Source of the DNA: Cydia pomonella
Lineage: Eukaryota > Arthropoda > Insecta > Lepidoptera > Tortricidae
Direction: 5' to 3'
NCBI RefSeq assembly: GCF_033807575.1
Contig: NC_084705.1
Coordinates: 15,742,019 to 15,806,018 of the forward strand
Length of the DNA: 64,000 bases
Shown here: positions 19,795 to 30,242 of the stretch, piece by piece
Layout: each line of letters opens with the position of its first letter
How positions within the stretch are numbered: the first letter of the stretch is position 1
Made by a program: the position numbers and the translations under genes
The notes under the pieces: generated by a model
Told to the model about the DNA's origin: nothing
What the model saw: the letters and a program-made list of their open reading frames with translations, nothing else
Database searches by the model: none

Positions 19795-19980
19795 ACAAGG
19801 ATTCGAACCCAGAGTCGCTTTTTTCTTAGCCAGGGTTTCTATCCAAAAGGCTACAAACAGTTATCTTAGTTTCAATTCTGCTAGCTATGCTGCAGTAAGT
19901 GGATTGTAACATCTATATTTTCTTACCAGGATTCGAACCTGGGACCGCCTACTTCTAACCTAAGCGACCCTTTAGGCTTA
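19795..19980 (-). repeat. Two tRNA-like SINE head fragments
   Basis: ACAAGGATTCGAACCCAGAG (19796) and CCAGGATTCGAACCTGGGAC (19926) carry B-box motifs on the minus strand, about 130 bases apart. Neither folds as a full tRNA. Confidence 0.5.
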
Positions 19981-20164
19981 AATTAGGCTTAGTCTTCGTC
20001 TCAGTTTAAAGTAGTTTGTAGGGATCCTTCTTACAAATATCAACATCTTCGTCACATGTAATATACGAACACACATACATACTTACGATATGATTCCATA
20101 CTCGTACATACCTACGTGCACGGCAAATACTTCGCTTTACATTATGATACAAAATCAATAGATA

Positions 20165-20290
20165 TAAATAAGGCTTAATTAGTACCTACAACACAAGCCT
20201 AGGTACCTACAACACAAGCCTTATTGAGCTTACTGAGGGACTTAGTCAATTTGTGTAATAATGTCCTATAATATTTATTTATTTATTAGT
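20165..20290 (+). repeat. SINE type 1, 3' part with local duplication
   Basis: GTACCTACAACACAAGCC occurs twice in tandem. Then come TTATTGAGCTTACTGAGGGA, CTTAGTCAATTTGTGTAATA and ATGTCCTATAATATTTATTT, the end of SINE type 1. The head is missing. Confidence 0.7.
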
Positions 20291-20394
20291 AACATAATTA
20301 GGTACTTATTATAATGAAAGGGTTTTTTTTGCAATGTTTCAAATTGGCTAAGAGGTAGTTAGTTAAAAATATGTATTGCGTACGCGATCCAATA

Positions 20395-20530
20395 TCCCCT
20401 TCTCATCTCCTGTAGACAGGATTTCAGGATAAAACTAACCTACATCCTATCTCCGAGGACTCCCTGAATTGAACTTCATTTGAATCAGAGTTAGATACTA
20501 ATCGCATTTATAATATTAGTAGGGATTTAC
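20395..20530 (+). repeat. RTE-type 3' tail fragment
   Basis: CTGTAGACAGGATTTCAGGA, ACATCCTATCTCCGAGGACT and the terminal CATTTATAATATTAGTAGGG resemble the 3' end of the tail repeat at 13545-14060. Weak but ordered. Confidence 0.45.
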
Positions 20531-20651
20531 ATTTAACATTACACTTATTAGATATACCTAGTCAAATGTTCCGAACTCTACAGCCGCTACTTATACGTAT
20601 AGTCAGCATCAAAAGTAGCTATCATTCTACATACATTCATACACACATTGG

Positions 20652-20805
20652 ACATACATGCCTACGCATGTGTAGTCTTTAAGAAGCTAATACTAAGTAC
20701 TATAAGTTTAAATTTAAAAAAAAAACAGTGATAATTACAACAATGTCACCTCACAACCATCTAAGAACCATCGCTGGTGTATCACAAATGCTTTACATAT
20801 AACTT
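20652..20805 (+). repeat. Direct repeat, copy 1 (pair with 22246-22379)
   Basis: ACATACATGCCTACGCATGT, GTAGTCTTTAAGAAG, ACAATGTCACCTCACAACCA and CGCTGGTGTATCACAAATGC also occur in the same order at 22246-22379, 1.6 kb away. Identity is roughly 90 percent by eye. Confidence 0.75.
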
Positions 20806-20859
20806 AACCTAAAGAGATACGTCTCTATACACAAAAAACCGGCCAAGTGCGGGTTGGAC

Positions 20860-21312
20860 TCTACGAAGGGTTCCGTACAATTATCTATAAAACGGCAAAA
20901 AAATATGTTTGTTGTATGGGAGGCCCCTTAAATATTTATTTAATTTTGTTTTTTAGTAGGTATATGTTGCTATAGCGGCAACAGAAATACATTATCTGTG
21001 CAAATTTCAACTTTCTCACTATCACGGTTCATGAGATACAGCCTGGTGACAGACGGACGGACGGACAGACAGACAGACGCACGGACGGACAGACGGACAG
21101 ACGGACGGACGGACAGACGGACAGACGGACGGACGGACAGACGGACAGACGGACGGGCGGACGGAAGGACGCACAGATGGACGGACGGACGGACGGACAG
21201 ACGGGCGGACGGACGGACAGACGGACGGACGGACGAACAGACGGACGGACGGCCGGACAGCGGAGTCTAAGTAATAGGGTCCCGCTTTACCCTTTGGGTA
21301 CGGAACCCTAAA
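20860..21312 (+). mobile_element. Element with 'AGGGTTCCGTAC' inverted ends and internal (ACGG/ACAG)n
   Basis: Starts near CGGCCAAGTGCGGGTTGGAC and AGGGTTCCGTAC (20867) and ends with GGGTACGGAACCCTAAAAA (21297). The body has GTTGTATGGGAGGCCCCTTA, TATAGCGGCAACAGAAATAC and ACGGTTCATGAGATACAGCC. This is a very common lepidopteran non-autonomous repeat; here its microsatellite has grown to about 210 bp (21051-21262). Confidence 0.75.
21051..21262 (+). repeat. (ACGG/ACAG)n microsatellite
   Basis: Nearly pure 4-base units of ACGG with ACAG, GCGG and ATGG variants. The 90-residue Thr-Asp-Gly-Arg frame over it (20998-21270) is a repeat artefact. Confidence 0.9.
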
Positions 21313-21439
21313 AAATCAACTGCGACAAAATACTTTTGAACGCGAACTGTACAGATATATTGGAAAAGTGTTCGATGGTGGCAGATACTTTTGGCGCGTT
21401 GTTTTATCCACTATGATAGATGCTGACAGTACCACTCTG

Positions 21440-22240
21440 AAGATTATTTAAATAAGTATTTAGGTTAAAACTACACACCTACTTACAAAATAAAAACAAG
21501 CCAATATTGTCACCAATATAATTATAAATTATCTCCGTTTCAATTTGACAACATCGCTCCGATGACACCTGATCACCGCCGTAGCCAAACTAATGAAGAG
21601 CTTTTCGTCTAAGCAATGCAAAAAAAAAACACACACATTAAGGGATGATGAGTTACACATTAAAGTTTCCTAGTACCTATAGGGGAATATGACATAAAAA
21701 ATATTTTATTTCTGTTACGCACGACTCATATTTGGTACCAACTATTTATGTATATTTGTAGCCATTGTACTATAGTTTTCTACCTTGACAAAAGTACTTA
21801 CATTAATTTTAGGTAACAGTTCTCACATCGTAACAAAAAGGTTACCAAGGTATTTGCAAAAAACATATCAATTAAATTCCCGTACGAGGATTCGAAGCCA
21901 GGCTCGCCTACTTCATAGACAGAGTATTGGTAATACGAGTATGTACTCGTAATTAGTGGTTCTTCTCTAAGCTAACCCACAGACATAACTCGGCAATATT
22001 ATGCGATTATTTTTTCTGTTTCTTGGGATATCAGTATATTTGTAATTTATTCATTTATTTAATCATATGACACTATTACAAATGTTGGTCGAATTTCAAA
22101 ACAAATAAAAAAGTATCAAGGTTAATCACTCAGTGGGTTGCGTTTTCATAATGAGAAAATCAAGACTTTTCGAGGATAAATTCATATGATCTTAAATTAC
22201 TTAAAGAAGATATAGGCTTACATATCTTTGACTTACTTGT
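21440..22240. other. No gene recognised; one tRNA-like fragment
   Basis: CGAGGATTCGAAGCCAGGCT then CGCCTACTTCATAG at 21886-21915 (minus strand) is a SINE-head relic. Otherwise AT-rich without motifs. Confidence 0.35.
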
Positions 22241-22245
22241 TACGA

Positions 22246-22379
22246 ACATACATGCCTGCGCATGTGTAGTCTTTAAGAAGTTTAAGTTTAAATTTAAAAA
22301 AATCGACAATTATAACAATGTCACCTCAAAACCATCTAATAACCATCGCTGGTGTATCACAAATGCTTTACATATAACT
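22246..22379 (+). repeat. Direct repeat, copy 2 (pair with 20652-20805)
   Basis: Same block order as copy 1, with short deletions after AAGAAG and near the poly-A run. It ends at CTTTACATATAACTG. Confidence 0.75.
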
Positions 22380-23154
22380 GCAACTAGATCAGTAGAACTG
22401 ATTTGGAAATAATTGGGAATATACATTTCTATGTATACACAATATCTTACCATAAATGCATTTTATATAACGTCTCGGTTTCGTCAGGCATAAGTTTCCG
22501 ACTGTTAAAATAAGGATCGCCCTCCACTTCTTAATTATTATAAGAAGGTAGCTCAACATGGTTGCTCTGGTCCATTCATGATTTGTCTCCTTGTATATCC
22601 AGGCCAGTTAAAAGCAGATTTGCAGTTATGAAAATAAAAAACATTATCAGTCACAATCACTTATATTTTAACTGAAAAATACACTCACATAATTAAAGAT
22701 AACTTAAATAACTTTAAGCCCCTTCTTACCCCTTAAGGGTTAAATTTCAGAAAATCCTACCTTAGGGCACCTCTACACCATTTGTACTATATATGTAATG
22801 TTTTAAATTTCATAGTTTTAACTTCAACGATTTATTAAGCTGTATGTGTTGTCTGTCAGTATATAAGTAACGAAACTGTTTTATAAATAGGTAAGTTTTT
22901 GCCAAAAAAAAAAAGTTTTTATCTTTTTTGGGTACAAAGTTACAAACCTTTGTCGCTGACTGTACTTTTCTTACCATAGGTAACTAAATACTCATCGAGA
23001 TAATTCTAAAAACCCCAAACACAATATAGTTCCGTTGTTTCATCACAGAGTTTCTATGGCCACCTCTTGTATCCGTCATCAGATCAGCTCGATGGTACCA
23101 TAATATTGCATTGTCACCCGACTTATATGTTATTATGTATGCAAATCTTCAGCT

Positions 23155-23390
23155 TAATCGGGAATCGGGAAGTGGGTCAATTTTAGTTTCCAAGATTTGA
23201 CCCACCCTAACTAACAAACTTACATACTAACAGAGCAAGTTAAATAAAAGCTTGTATGGGCTTACATAAACAAATAAAGATATCCGTGTTCATCATGCTA
23301 ATAAATGCCCTTATCGGGAATCGAACCCGGGATTTGCAGTTTTGTGGGCAGAATCACCAGCAACTACTCGTAAGCTAAGCGGCCGTCGTA
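23155..23390 (-). repeat. SINE-like fragment with tRNA-type head
   Basis: TCCAAGATTTGACCCACCCT and AAATAAAAGCTTGTATGGGC lie 5' of CCCTTATCGGGAATCGAACC then CGGGATTTGCAG and CTAAGCGGCCGTCG. The latter is a B-box and anticodon side on the minus strand. 22380-23150 contains nothing else recognisable. Confidence 0.5.
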
Positions 23391-23717
23391 GATTGCCGAC
23401 TTGCTGTAACATTACTCAAACCTGGTGCTTATATAAATACTTTGTCAAAATTCAAAACTAGTAATTCATTTTTCATTTTCTTCTTCTGGAACTTACTTTG
23501 CATAAGTATCTAAACAATCGTTTTATAACGGTTAAGCTAATTTAATAAAATGAAACCTGTAAGTATGTGATATGAATAAACTAAACTAAACTATCGGACG
23601 GGCCGGGACGTACGCCTGGTTGTCTCTGTAAAAAAGAGTAGCTTATACGTTTTTACTACCTACATCCTAAATGTCATTATCATTATTATACCTATATACA
23701 CTCCTAGTCTAATGGCT

Positions 23718-23870
23718 CTAACATACAAATAGACAAACAGACAGACAGACCGACGGACGGACGGACGGACAGACAAAGGACGGACAGCTGGGAACGGACG
23801 GACGGACGGACGGCCGACGAACGAACGGACGGACGGACGGACGAACGGGCGGACGGACGGACGGATGGAT
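23718..23870 (-). repeat. (ACGG/ACAG)n microsatellite
   Basis: About 150 bp of ACGG/ACAG units with interruptions such as ACAAAGGACGG and CTGGGAACGG. The Ser-Val-Arg-Pro frame on the minus strand is an artefact. Unlike 21051-21262, no element ends flank it. Confidence 0.85.
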
Positions 23871-25015
23871 CTTTATTGCCATTTTGGCTACGAAACCATT
23901 AATTCTAAATATTAGAACGTCGTGCTCGACTATAGTTAACTTATAACAAATAATGCTTATAACCTCGGAATACAACAAGTATAATAATAATAATAACTTA
24001 AGAGTAGTGAAAATACCTTTGAAATCATTTATTACTCACATATACTTGTGCATCTTATTTCAATTGTTCCAAACATGACTAGGATAGGTAAATTGGTTTA
24101 TTATGGAGTTCCGTTGATCATTATACGATCTTAATGAGCACTAGAACAGGTCCACTTTTTCAACAAATAAATCTAATGATCAGATATGGAATATAATTAA
24201 CAAAGTATCTACCTAACTACAGTATTTATTTGTAAAGAATAAGTATAGTGTTTTTACGTGGTAGGTGGCAATTGGTTGCTTATTCTGCTATTAGTACTTT
24301 ACAGGTTATACCAGCATGCTAATATCTTACGAACGACTATAAAGCTATCATCATAATACTTATAAGTAAACATTGACGGTGTAATGTTTTTTAGGAGCAG
24401 CTCCAATTCATCAAGAGTAATTTATTCTTTAGACACATCAAAGACATGCACACAAAAACTGTTAAAATCATAACTCTATCTTTTTGGGTTTGTCGTTATC
24501 TCGTTAAATAAAATCAGCCGGATGGAGAGCCTCCTCCTTTTAAAAGTCAGTTGGAAATACAATAATAATTATCGCAGGTCTGCTAGCCCGCTATACTTAT
24601 AGCCAACAGCAGCAAACGCATGCAATCTTAGTAGAATAAAAGTCAACTAACCTTGTCAATAGGACGGAACACTGATCAAATCTTGGGAATTTATGGTTTT
24701 TATTGTAAATTAGTTTGGTAGATTTTCTTTTAGAATTATTTTCTGTAAATAAATTTATGATTTTAAATGACACCCGATATAAAATGACAAATGTCACTTT
24801 TATTTTTTAGTGCTTTATTCATAGACTATGATGACGCCTTTCTAAGATGTTTGGACTAGATTGTCGATTTTAACCTTGGAGGATTTGACAATTGGAGACG
24901 CCTTGCCTGAATTTTCTGTACAAAACAAGCCTGTTACAGTCTACTGATTTTTGCGGGGGAGGGGCACGTCAAACATCTATGAAATTATGACGTAGAAAAA
25001 TAACACTTGCTCTGC
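23871..25015. other. No gene recognised
   Basis: AT-rich. A 66-codon minus-strand frame (24797-24597) has no recognised motif. Confidence 0.3.
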
Positions 25016-25059
25016 GTGTGCTATCAAAATCGTTGCAGACTTGTCTTGTTCTGACTGCA

Positions 25060-25960
25060 GTCGTGCCCACAGCCCCACATCGCCAGGGACAACTAAAAAC
25101 GTCTGTCATTAGACACTGTCAAAATAAACTTGACACTTACAAGTTAGGTATACATTAGCTTGCTTGCGCCCGGGACCTTGGCATGTCAAAGAGGTTTTTG
25201 TTTATGATGTAAATAAACCCTTCGGCCGCGTATGTAACCGGAGTTTTGTAACCAGTTACATAAAAATAAAAAATGATCCTCATAGGATACTGGTATCCAA
25301 GTAATAGGATTTTTACCTTTACTGATACCTGTATGATTGTTCGTAACTAGTATCCAGTAAGGAATAAATAATACTCTTATGAAACCATGAGTCATCCGGA
25401 CCCATGCTTTACCGAGGACCTATACCATATTATTTTTTTTGTAATTGAAGACATCTGGAATAAGTGACGAATATCGTGGTGAGAAAAGTGTGAAAAGTAC
25501 CAGGGCAACAGAAAGTATTACGCTTAGTTCATGATTTTTGAGTTGCAAAGTTATGCCCGTTTCACACGAGGGCAGAGCAGCGGGGCAGAATAGTAGGCAG
25601 CACAAGCTGAGACAGAACAGTACTATACTATTCTGTCTCAGTTTGTGCATTCAGGTTGTAGCAGTACCGTGCTAGGTGTTATGAAAACGTCAGTTATATA
25701 AAGAATGTTGAGTGCATGATATCAAAAGAGGTTGATAATACCATACCTATCTTTCAAGCAGTTACCTGCGAGGAATATAAAATACTTACTCGTAATCATT
25801 AGGAAGTTTTCCTAGGTTGTAACTCGGTTACGTGAAAGGAAAAAAATATATCACTTGGATACCAGTATCCTATGAGGATCATTTTTTCTTCTTAGGTAAC
25901 TGGTTACAAAACTCCGGTTACATACGCGGCCGAAGGGGATGTAAAGCGTAAATGAAAAAG
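25060..25960. mobile_element. TTAA MITE f, interrupted by the element at 25214-25937
   Basis: CAGTCGTGCCCACAGCCCCA, TTAGACACTGTCAAAATAAA, TTGCGCCCGGGACCTTGG and GTTTATGATGTAAA follow the order of MITE d. Removing the insert joins GATGTAAA to GCGTAAATG, matching CATAAAGCATTCAAA of MITE d. Confidence 0.65.
25214..25937. mobile_element. 0.72-kb TIR element with 8-bp target duplication GATGTAAA
   Basis: Inverted arms: CCCTTCGGCCGCGTATGTAA, CCGGAGTTTTGTAACCAGTT and ATGATCCTCATAGGATACTG on the left (25218-25301), their complements on the right (25853-25937). The direct flank GATGTAAA is at 25206-25213 and 25938-25945. The interior has a hairpin around CTGAGACAGAACAGTAC (25607-25648) and no transposase. 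An 8-bp duplication points to hAT- or P-type mobilisation, by inference. Confidence 0.8.
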
Positions 25961-26171
25961 CTAATTTAGCCTTGCAGCGCGTTTATAAATAATATTGAAT
26001 GGCGTAATATTATTTCTATGATGCTAGACTTTTGTAATCAATAAAAACGTAAAACCTAAATAAAAAAATAAATAATACTAAAGTTGAAACTAAGTGTAGA
26101 AAATAACAAAGGAAAAATAAAAATATACTTACCTACAAAATAATAAAAAAACCCAATTACAAAGAGAACAC

Positions 26172-26512
26172 CCCGTCCAATAAATCTGCCTGCGGCATGG
26201 ACCCCATGAAACTGGCGGCGTTACCTCTCTGTATCGCAAGGAAGATACGTTTAGAGAGGTACGCGCCAGTCCTGGGGTCCCCTGTTGTGTCGACAAGCCG
26301 CGCCGACAGTGCCCTCATAAATGCTTTCATGTCGGCTGACCAGGGACCAAAAGTCTCAACCGAGAGCGCCGCGCAAACTCATAGACTTTGAGTAAGGCCG
26401 AGTATTTGCGGCGCTTGAGCATCTGGGCCTGGTCAACCGCAGCGCCGGCCTGATTGCGGGCTGCCCCAATGTGGGACTGTGGAAAGGTGTCGACACACGT
26501 TGCGTCCCACAC
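26172..26512 (-). pseudogene. LINE-associated C-terminal domain, frameshifted
   Basis: The minus-strand frame reads WDATCVDTFPQSHI, then GAAVDQAQMLKRRKYSALLK and VYEFA. A shift near 26355 moves to VETFGPWSADMKAFMRALS, DTTGDPRTGAYLSKRIFLAI and QRGNAASFMGSMP. The WDATCVDT, LKRRKYSAL, VETFGPW, TGDPR and QRGNAASxxG series is a C-terminal domain widespread in animal non-LTR polymerase proteins. The AT-rich 26000-26170 is probably its 3' end. A shorter relative is at 53484-53694. Confidence 0.7.
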
Positions 26513-26514
26513 CA

Positions 26515-27230
26515 GTACGATAGACGATTCAATAGATTAAATAAATAACCATATGCTGTTTTTTCCTTGTGATTGACATCTGTATATACAATTTATAAAT
26601 AGTATATTGTTAGCCAAGAGATGAAAGGCAACCATTTGAATTGGTGCTTTTCACCCGAGTTAAACACTTTAATTTTCATTTCATATTTGAGGAAATTAAA
26701 AGACTTGTGCATTTCACAAAATACTGCTAAGTAGGTATAAACTAAAATAATAGGTAGGTAGGTATAAAGTTTAAATAATAATAATAATAATAAACTTCAG
26801 TAGCGTACTTTCAATTAACAATTTCGGTAAAAATATCGGTATTTATGGAATGGAGAGAGACAAATCCATTTAAAACCAAATTTTAATTGCTTATCGTACA
26901 AAAAGATGAACTTAAAAAGTACAGTGCTCTAAAGCAGAAACTTATCATTTTCTGTACACTTTTTAGAACAACGGCCCACTTCCAGAGAATGAGAAATGAA
27001 AAGCATATATAACAAAATCCCGCTGGACTTAAAACAAACCACTGGCGACGAATGTTTCAATAAAAACTTAAATCCAAACTAGTGTCTGACGCGTACTGAT
27101 CAGTCGATGCCTTTTACGAGACCTAGCATTATATCAAGTAAGTGGGTAAAACAAAGTATATATAAAAAAAACACTTGCTCAGCCTTGCCTCTCAAACAAA
27201 CATAATAAGTACGGACATTTGAAATTTTAT
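26515..27230. other. No gene recognised
   Basis: AT-rich with an (AAT)n run at about 26777-26792. No repeat family was identified. Confidence 0.3.
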
Positions 27231-27248
27231 TTTAGGTTTAATTTTATT

Positions 27249-27574
27249 CTTCTTCTTCCTCGCGTTGTCCCGGCATTTGCCACGGCTCATGGGAGCCTGG
27301 GGTCCGCTTGACAACTAATCCCAAGATTTGGCGTAGGCACTAGTTTTTACGAAAGCGACTGCCATCAGACCTTCCAACCCAGAGGATAAACTAGGCCTTG
27401 TTGGGATTAGTCCGGTTTCCTCACGATGTTTTCCTTCACCGAAAAGCGACTGGTAAATATCAAATGATATTTCGTACATAAGTTCCGAAAAACTCATTGG
27501 TACGAGCCGGGGTTTGAACCCGCGACCTCCGGATTGCAAGTCGCACGCTCTTACCGCTAGGCCACCAGCGCTTC
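27249..27574 (-). repeat. SINE type 2, full length, 18-bp target duplication
   Basis: On the minus strand the head GAAGCGCTGGTGGCCTAGCG and B-box GGTCGCGGGTTCAAACCC precede the core and the usual tail (GGGATTAGTTGTCAAGCGGA, CCCATGAGCCGTGGCAAATG), ending in a GAAGAAGAAG run. TTTAGGTTTAATTTTATT is repeated exactly at 27231-27248 and 27575-27592. The long intact duplication suggests a fairly recent LINE-driven insertion. Confidence 0.9.
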
Positions 27575-27592
27575 TTTAGGTTTAATTTTATT

Positions 27593-28770
27593 AAAGAATA
27601 GAATTTGCAGTTAAACAGTTAAACCATTCTATTTAGAGGCTCATGGTTACTGTTCTATGGTAAAAGAATGAATATGAATATACTACTACAAAATACTAGA
27701 GACAGTACATCAGAACCTTCAATCGTGTATGACGAGGGCTTTCAATGAAAAACGATATTCAACTCACAGTCTTTCCTGGACAATACTGATTACAAAATCA
27801 TAGTACACGTTACATTACTTAGCCTAAGCAAACCAGTGGGTTTGATTTGATCCCAACCACCACTAACGCCATCTTCTCCCGCTTCTTTTCGTCTGAAGAT
27901 TGATTTTGCTCTATTTGTAAAAGATAGCGTGATTATACACTTGTTAAAAGCGATTGATGGCACAATTCAGCCGTGCTCCGACATTTATATCACGCAGCAC
28001 AGGTTTTGCATACGCCAGACGCTTAGCAGCAAGGAATCTGCTGTCTGGTTACACGCTCTTCCGTCTGTACACACTGAAACTCTCTTCGAATATCACACTT
28101 AGTGCTTTGCAATCTGCCTGCGACTCGGTGCCACTGCGGTAATGATGTCGACGCCGACGTGATCGACCATCCGAGGTCCTCGCCACGACGCCTTTGAACA
28201 CAACAGGCACGCCGCGCTCAACGATATTCTCAGTCGGTCTCTTATTGTCAGCGTCAACATGCTAGTTCTACATCAACTAATTTCAATATAGCCCAACATT
28301 CTCAGGGATGATGGGAAGAGTGACGGAATTTTTAGCTAGACTTCTTGAACGTAGCCACAGCGTTTCAAGATTATTATTATAGTTGTAATATAAATGGCAC
28401 AATGTTTACGAAGTCGTGGTTGGGTATTTAATTTTTTTCATTTATACATTCAAAATATCATGACTGTATTAGCAAATTGTTCACTAATGATTGAAAATGT
28501 CATTTTTGATAGAAGGTGACAACTCTATTTTTGTTCATGCATAGACAATTTGTTATAACTTATCTATATACGTTTTAATAAAATGATGGAGTAAGACCGA
28601 CGGCATTAACGTCACAATAACGTCGTTCTTAAATGTAAATATTTAAGTACAATTATGACATGTAGCGGCATCTATTGTTGAGTAGAAAACATTTTTTGTA
28701 GAGATTCAAAAGAATTAAAAGCACAGATTTGTAGGCTTTTACGACGCTAAAATTCTCTCTTCTTCTCAGA
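27593..28770. other. No gene recognised; one G+C-richer block
   Basis: 27950-28260 is G+C-richer than its surroundings and holds a 62-codon + frame (27954-28142, SRSTGFAYARRLAARNLLSG). It may be a transposon coding relic, but I cannot assign it. The rest is AT-rich. Confidence 0.3.
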
Positions 28771-28865
28771 ATATATGCGTCCACTGCTGAAGATATGCCT
28801 CTTTCATGGATTTCCATGTTGTTCTGTATGCAGCGGTTCTATTCCAGGTCGGTCCTGCCGTCTTT
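28770..28865. repeat. LINE 3'-end fragment
   Basis: GCGTCCACTGCTGAAGATAT, GCCTCTTTCATGGATTTCCA and TTCCAGGTCGGTCCTGCCGT resemble a common lepidopteran LINE 3' region. Orientation was not determined. Confidence 0.4.
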
Positions 28866-29243
28866 CTGATATCGTGCGACACTTATGAAGATACGAAAAC
28901 TATCCATCACCCGAGAGACATTTGACCGAATTTTAGGCTTCTGTACCTCGGTTAAATACGTCTATCTGTCCAGCTGTAGCCTATTTGTCCCGAAACTATG
29001 TAACCAGTTAATAACTACAGTTAACATTTGGTACAGATATTGAAGTACCTAAGTCTGTAACCCAAAGACGGCCATGAAACGTATATAAATTACTCTTAAA
29101 ATTTTTAAAAAAAGTTATGCAAACAATATCGTGTTAAAATATTGAATGAAAGGACTCATTAAGAGAATCTCTTTATAAATTAAAGATAAATAGTTTAGAA
29201 GTTATTTAAGATATGGGTAAAAAATAACCATTCCCCCACCTTC

Positions 29244-29345
29244 CGGCCTAGAACAGGAGTGGCGCGCCAGGATATCGCCCGCGAAATAGACTACCCGTAT
29301 TTTTGAAGCGGTATTCATTAGAGAGGGACTGGTAATTTATCTCAC
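29244..29345 (+). repeat. Fragment of the 'TCGCCCGCGAGATAGACTA' repeat
   Basis: CAGGATATCGCCCGCGAAAT then AGACTACCCGTATTTTTGA aligns with 54000-54050. A second piece of the same family, GTCAGCCGGTTTGCCAATAA then ATGACGCTGTATACAATTAT, is at 29892-29935 and corresponds to 53908-53955. The order is swapped relative to 53903-54073. Confidence 0.6.
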
Positions 29346-29519
29346 AAGTGAAATACTGTCGCGGCACTTCTGTGCTGAAGTCTTCTTGTCTCCGAAACTA
29401 CAGTCCTTAAATTTTTTGAAAAAACAGTTCTTTAACTATAAATTATTCAGTTCAATAAGGTGTTTTACTACTACTAATTAGGTAGGTACACCACAGTAGA
29501 TTTACAGTATTGTACACTA

Positions 29520-29812
29520 AACGTACTTTTTATACCCACATAAATCCCATAATGGGTCACTGATGCATTAAATTTGTTAACATAGTAAGCAAAAAGTAAA
29601 TTAAAGTATACTTAATGCACCCATAATTGGTCACAGGTGCATTAAATTTACTGTCTGTTAGCTTTGTGCACCTCAGGTGAACAAAGGGGAATCAAATATA
29701 CTTAAAGTTTACTTAATACCCCCAAGAAAATCATAGGTGAACTAAGTGTATTTTTAGTTTACTTAATTGACCCGGGTGATCTGAGCTGGGTGAACAGAGT
29801 CAACTACAGGAT
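29520..29812 (-). repeat. Interspersed repeat family 'GTAGTTGACTCTG', copy 3
   Basis: Ends (minus-strand start) in CAGAGTCAACTACAGG at 29812. Internal subunits include TTAATGCACCCATAATTGGT, TCACAGGTGCATTAAATTTA and CACCTCAGGTGAACAAAG. It is the longest copy and shows two to three degenerate subunits of about 80 bp. Confidence 0.65.
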
Positions 29813-30086
29813 AAAGCATTATCCCTGAAAAACCAACATACTCGTACTTCTAATTACATACGTTAGGTTAGGTTAGGTTATTCAAATAAGTCAGCCGGTT
29901 TGCCAATAAATGACGCTGTATACAATTATTACGCTTGGTATACCTATTTCCGAATAATCGATTTAAAAAATCTTTCGTGATTATACTGATTATAGTGGCA
30001 TTAAATAATTGCAAGTTTGTACGTGTTAAACGAACGCCCACTTGACCGTTTTTTAAAGATCATAAGAGTTTTTTTAATTTTTTTAT

Positions 30087-30242
30087 AGGACATTATTACA
30101 CAAATTGACTAAGTGTTTTCTATGTATTTAAGTATTTATAAATATTTATATATTATATATATCGTTGTCTAAGTACCCTCAACACAAGCCTTATTGAGCT
30201 TACTGTAGGACTTAGTCAATTTGTGTAATAATGTCCTATAAT
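30087..30242. repeat. Fold-back SINE type 1 end
   Basis: TATAGGACATTATTACACAA then ATTGACTAAG at 30086-30115 is a perfect inverted copy of the SINE 3' end at 30213-30243. Between the arms lies a SINE body in + orientation (GTGTTTTCTATGTATTTAAG, then ACACAAGCCTTATTGAGCTT). The tRNA head is absent and replaced by the inverted tail. Confidence 0.8.

Larger units (their letters stand above)
20600..21430. mobile_element. CAGTCAGCATCA-type MITE apparently split by inserted sequence
   Basis: The left end AGTCAGCATCAAAAGTAGCT is at 20601. The right part TTTTGAACGCGAACTGTACA, AGATACTTTTGGCGCGTTGT and GATGCTGACAGTA is at 21334-21432. Intact copies at 34275 and 43806 are about 220 bp, so about 600 bp was inserted between the halves. 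That insert includes the 20652-20805 repeat and the 20860-21312 element. Independent fragments are the alternative. Confidence 0.5.

Noticed and set aside
20998..21270. 90-aa frame with Thr-Asp-Gly-Arg repeats as a repetitive protein
   Set aside because: It is a direct reading of the (ACGG/ACAG)n microsatellite inside a known repeat element.
23718..23978. 86-aa Ser-Val-Arg-Pro frame as a gene
   Set aside because: Same microsatellite type read on the other strand, with no start context or conservation signal.
29862..29880. Interstitial telomere block
   Set aside because: Only three to four TTAGG units, within the range expected by chance in such DNA.
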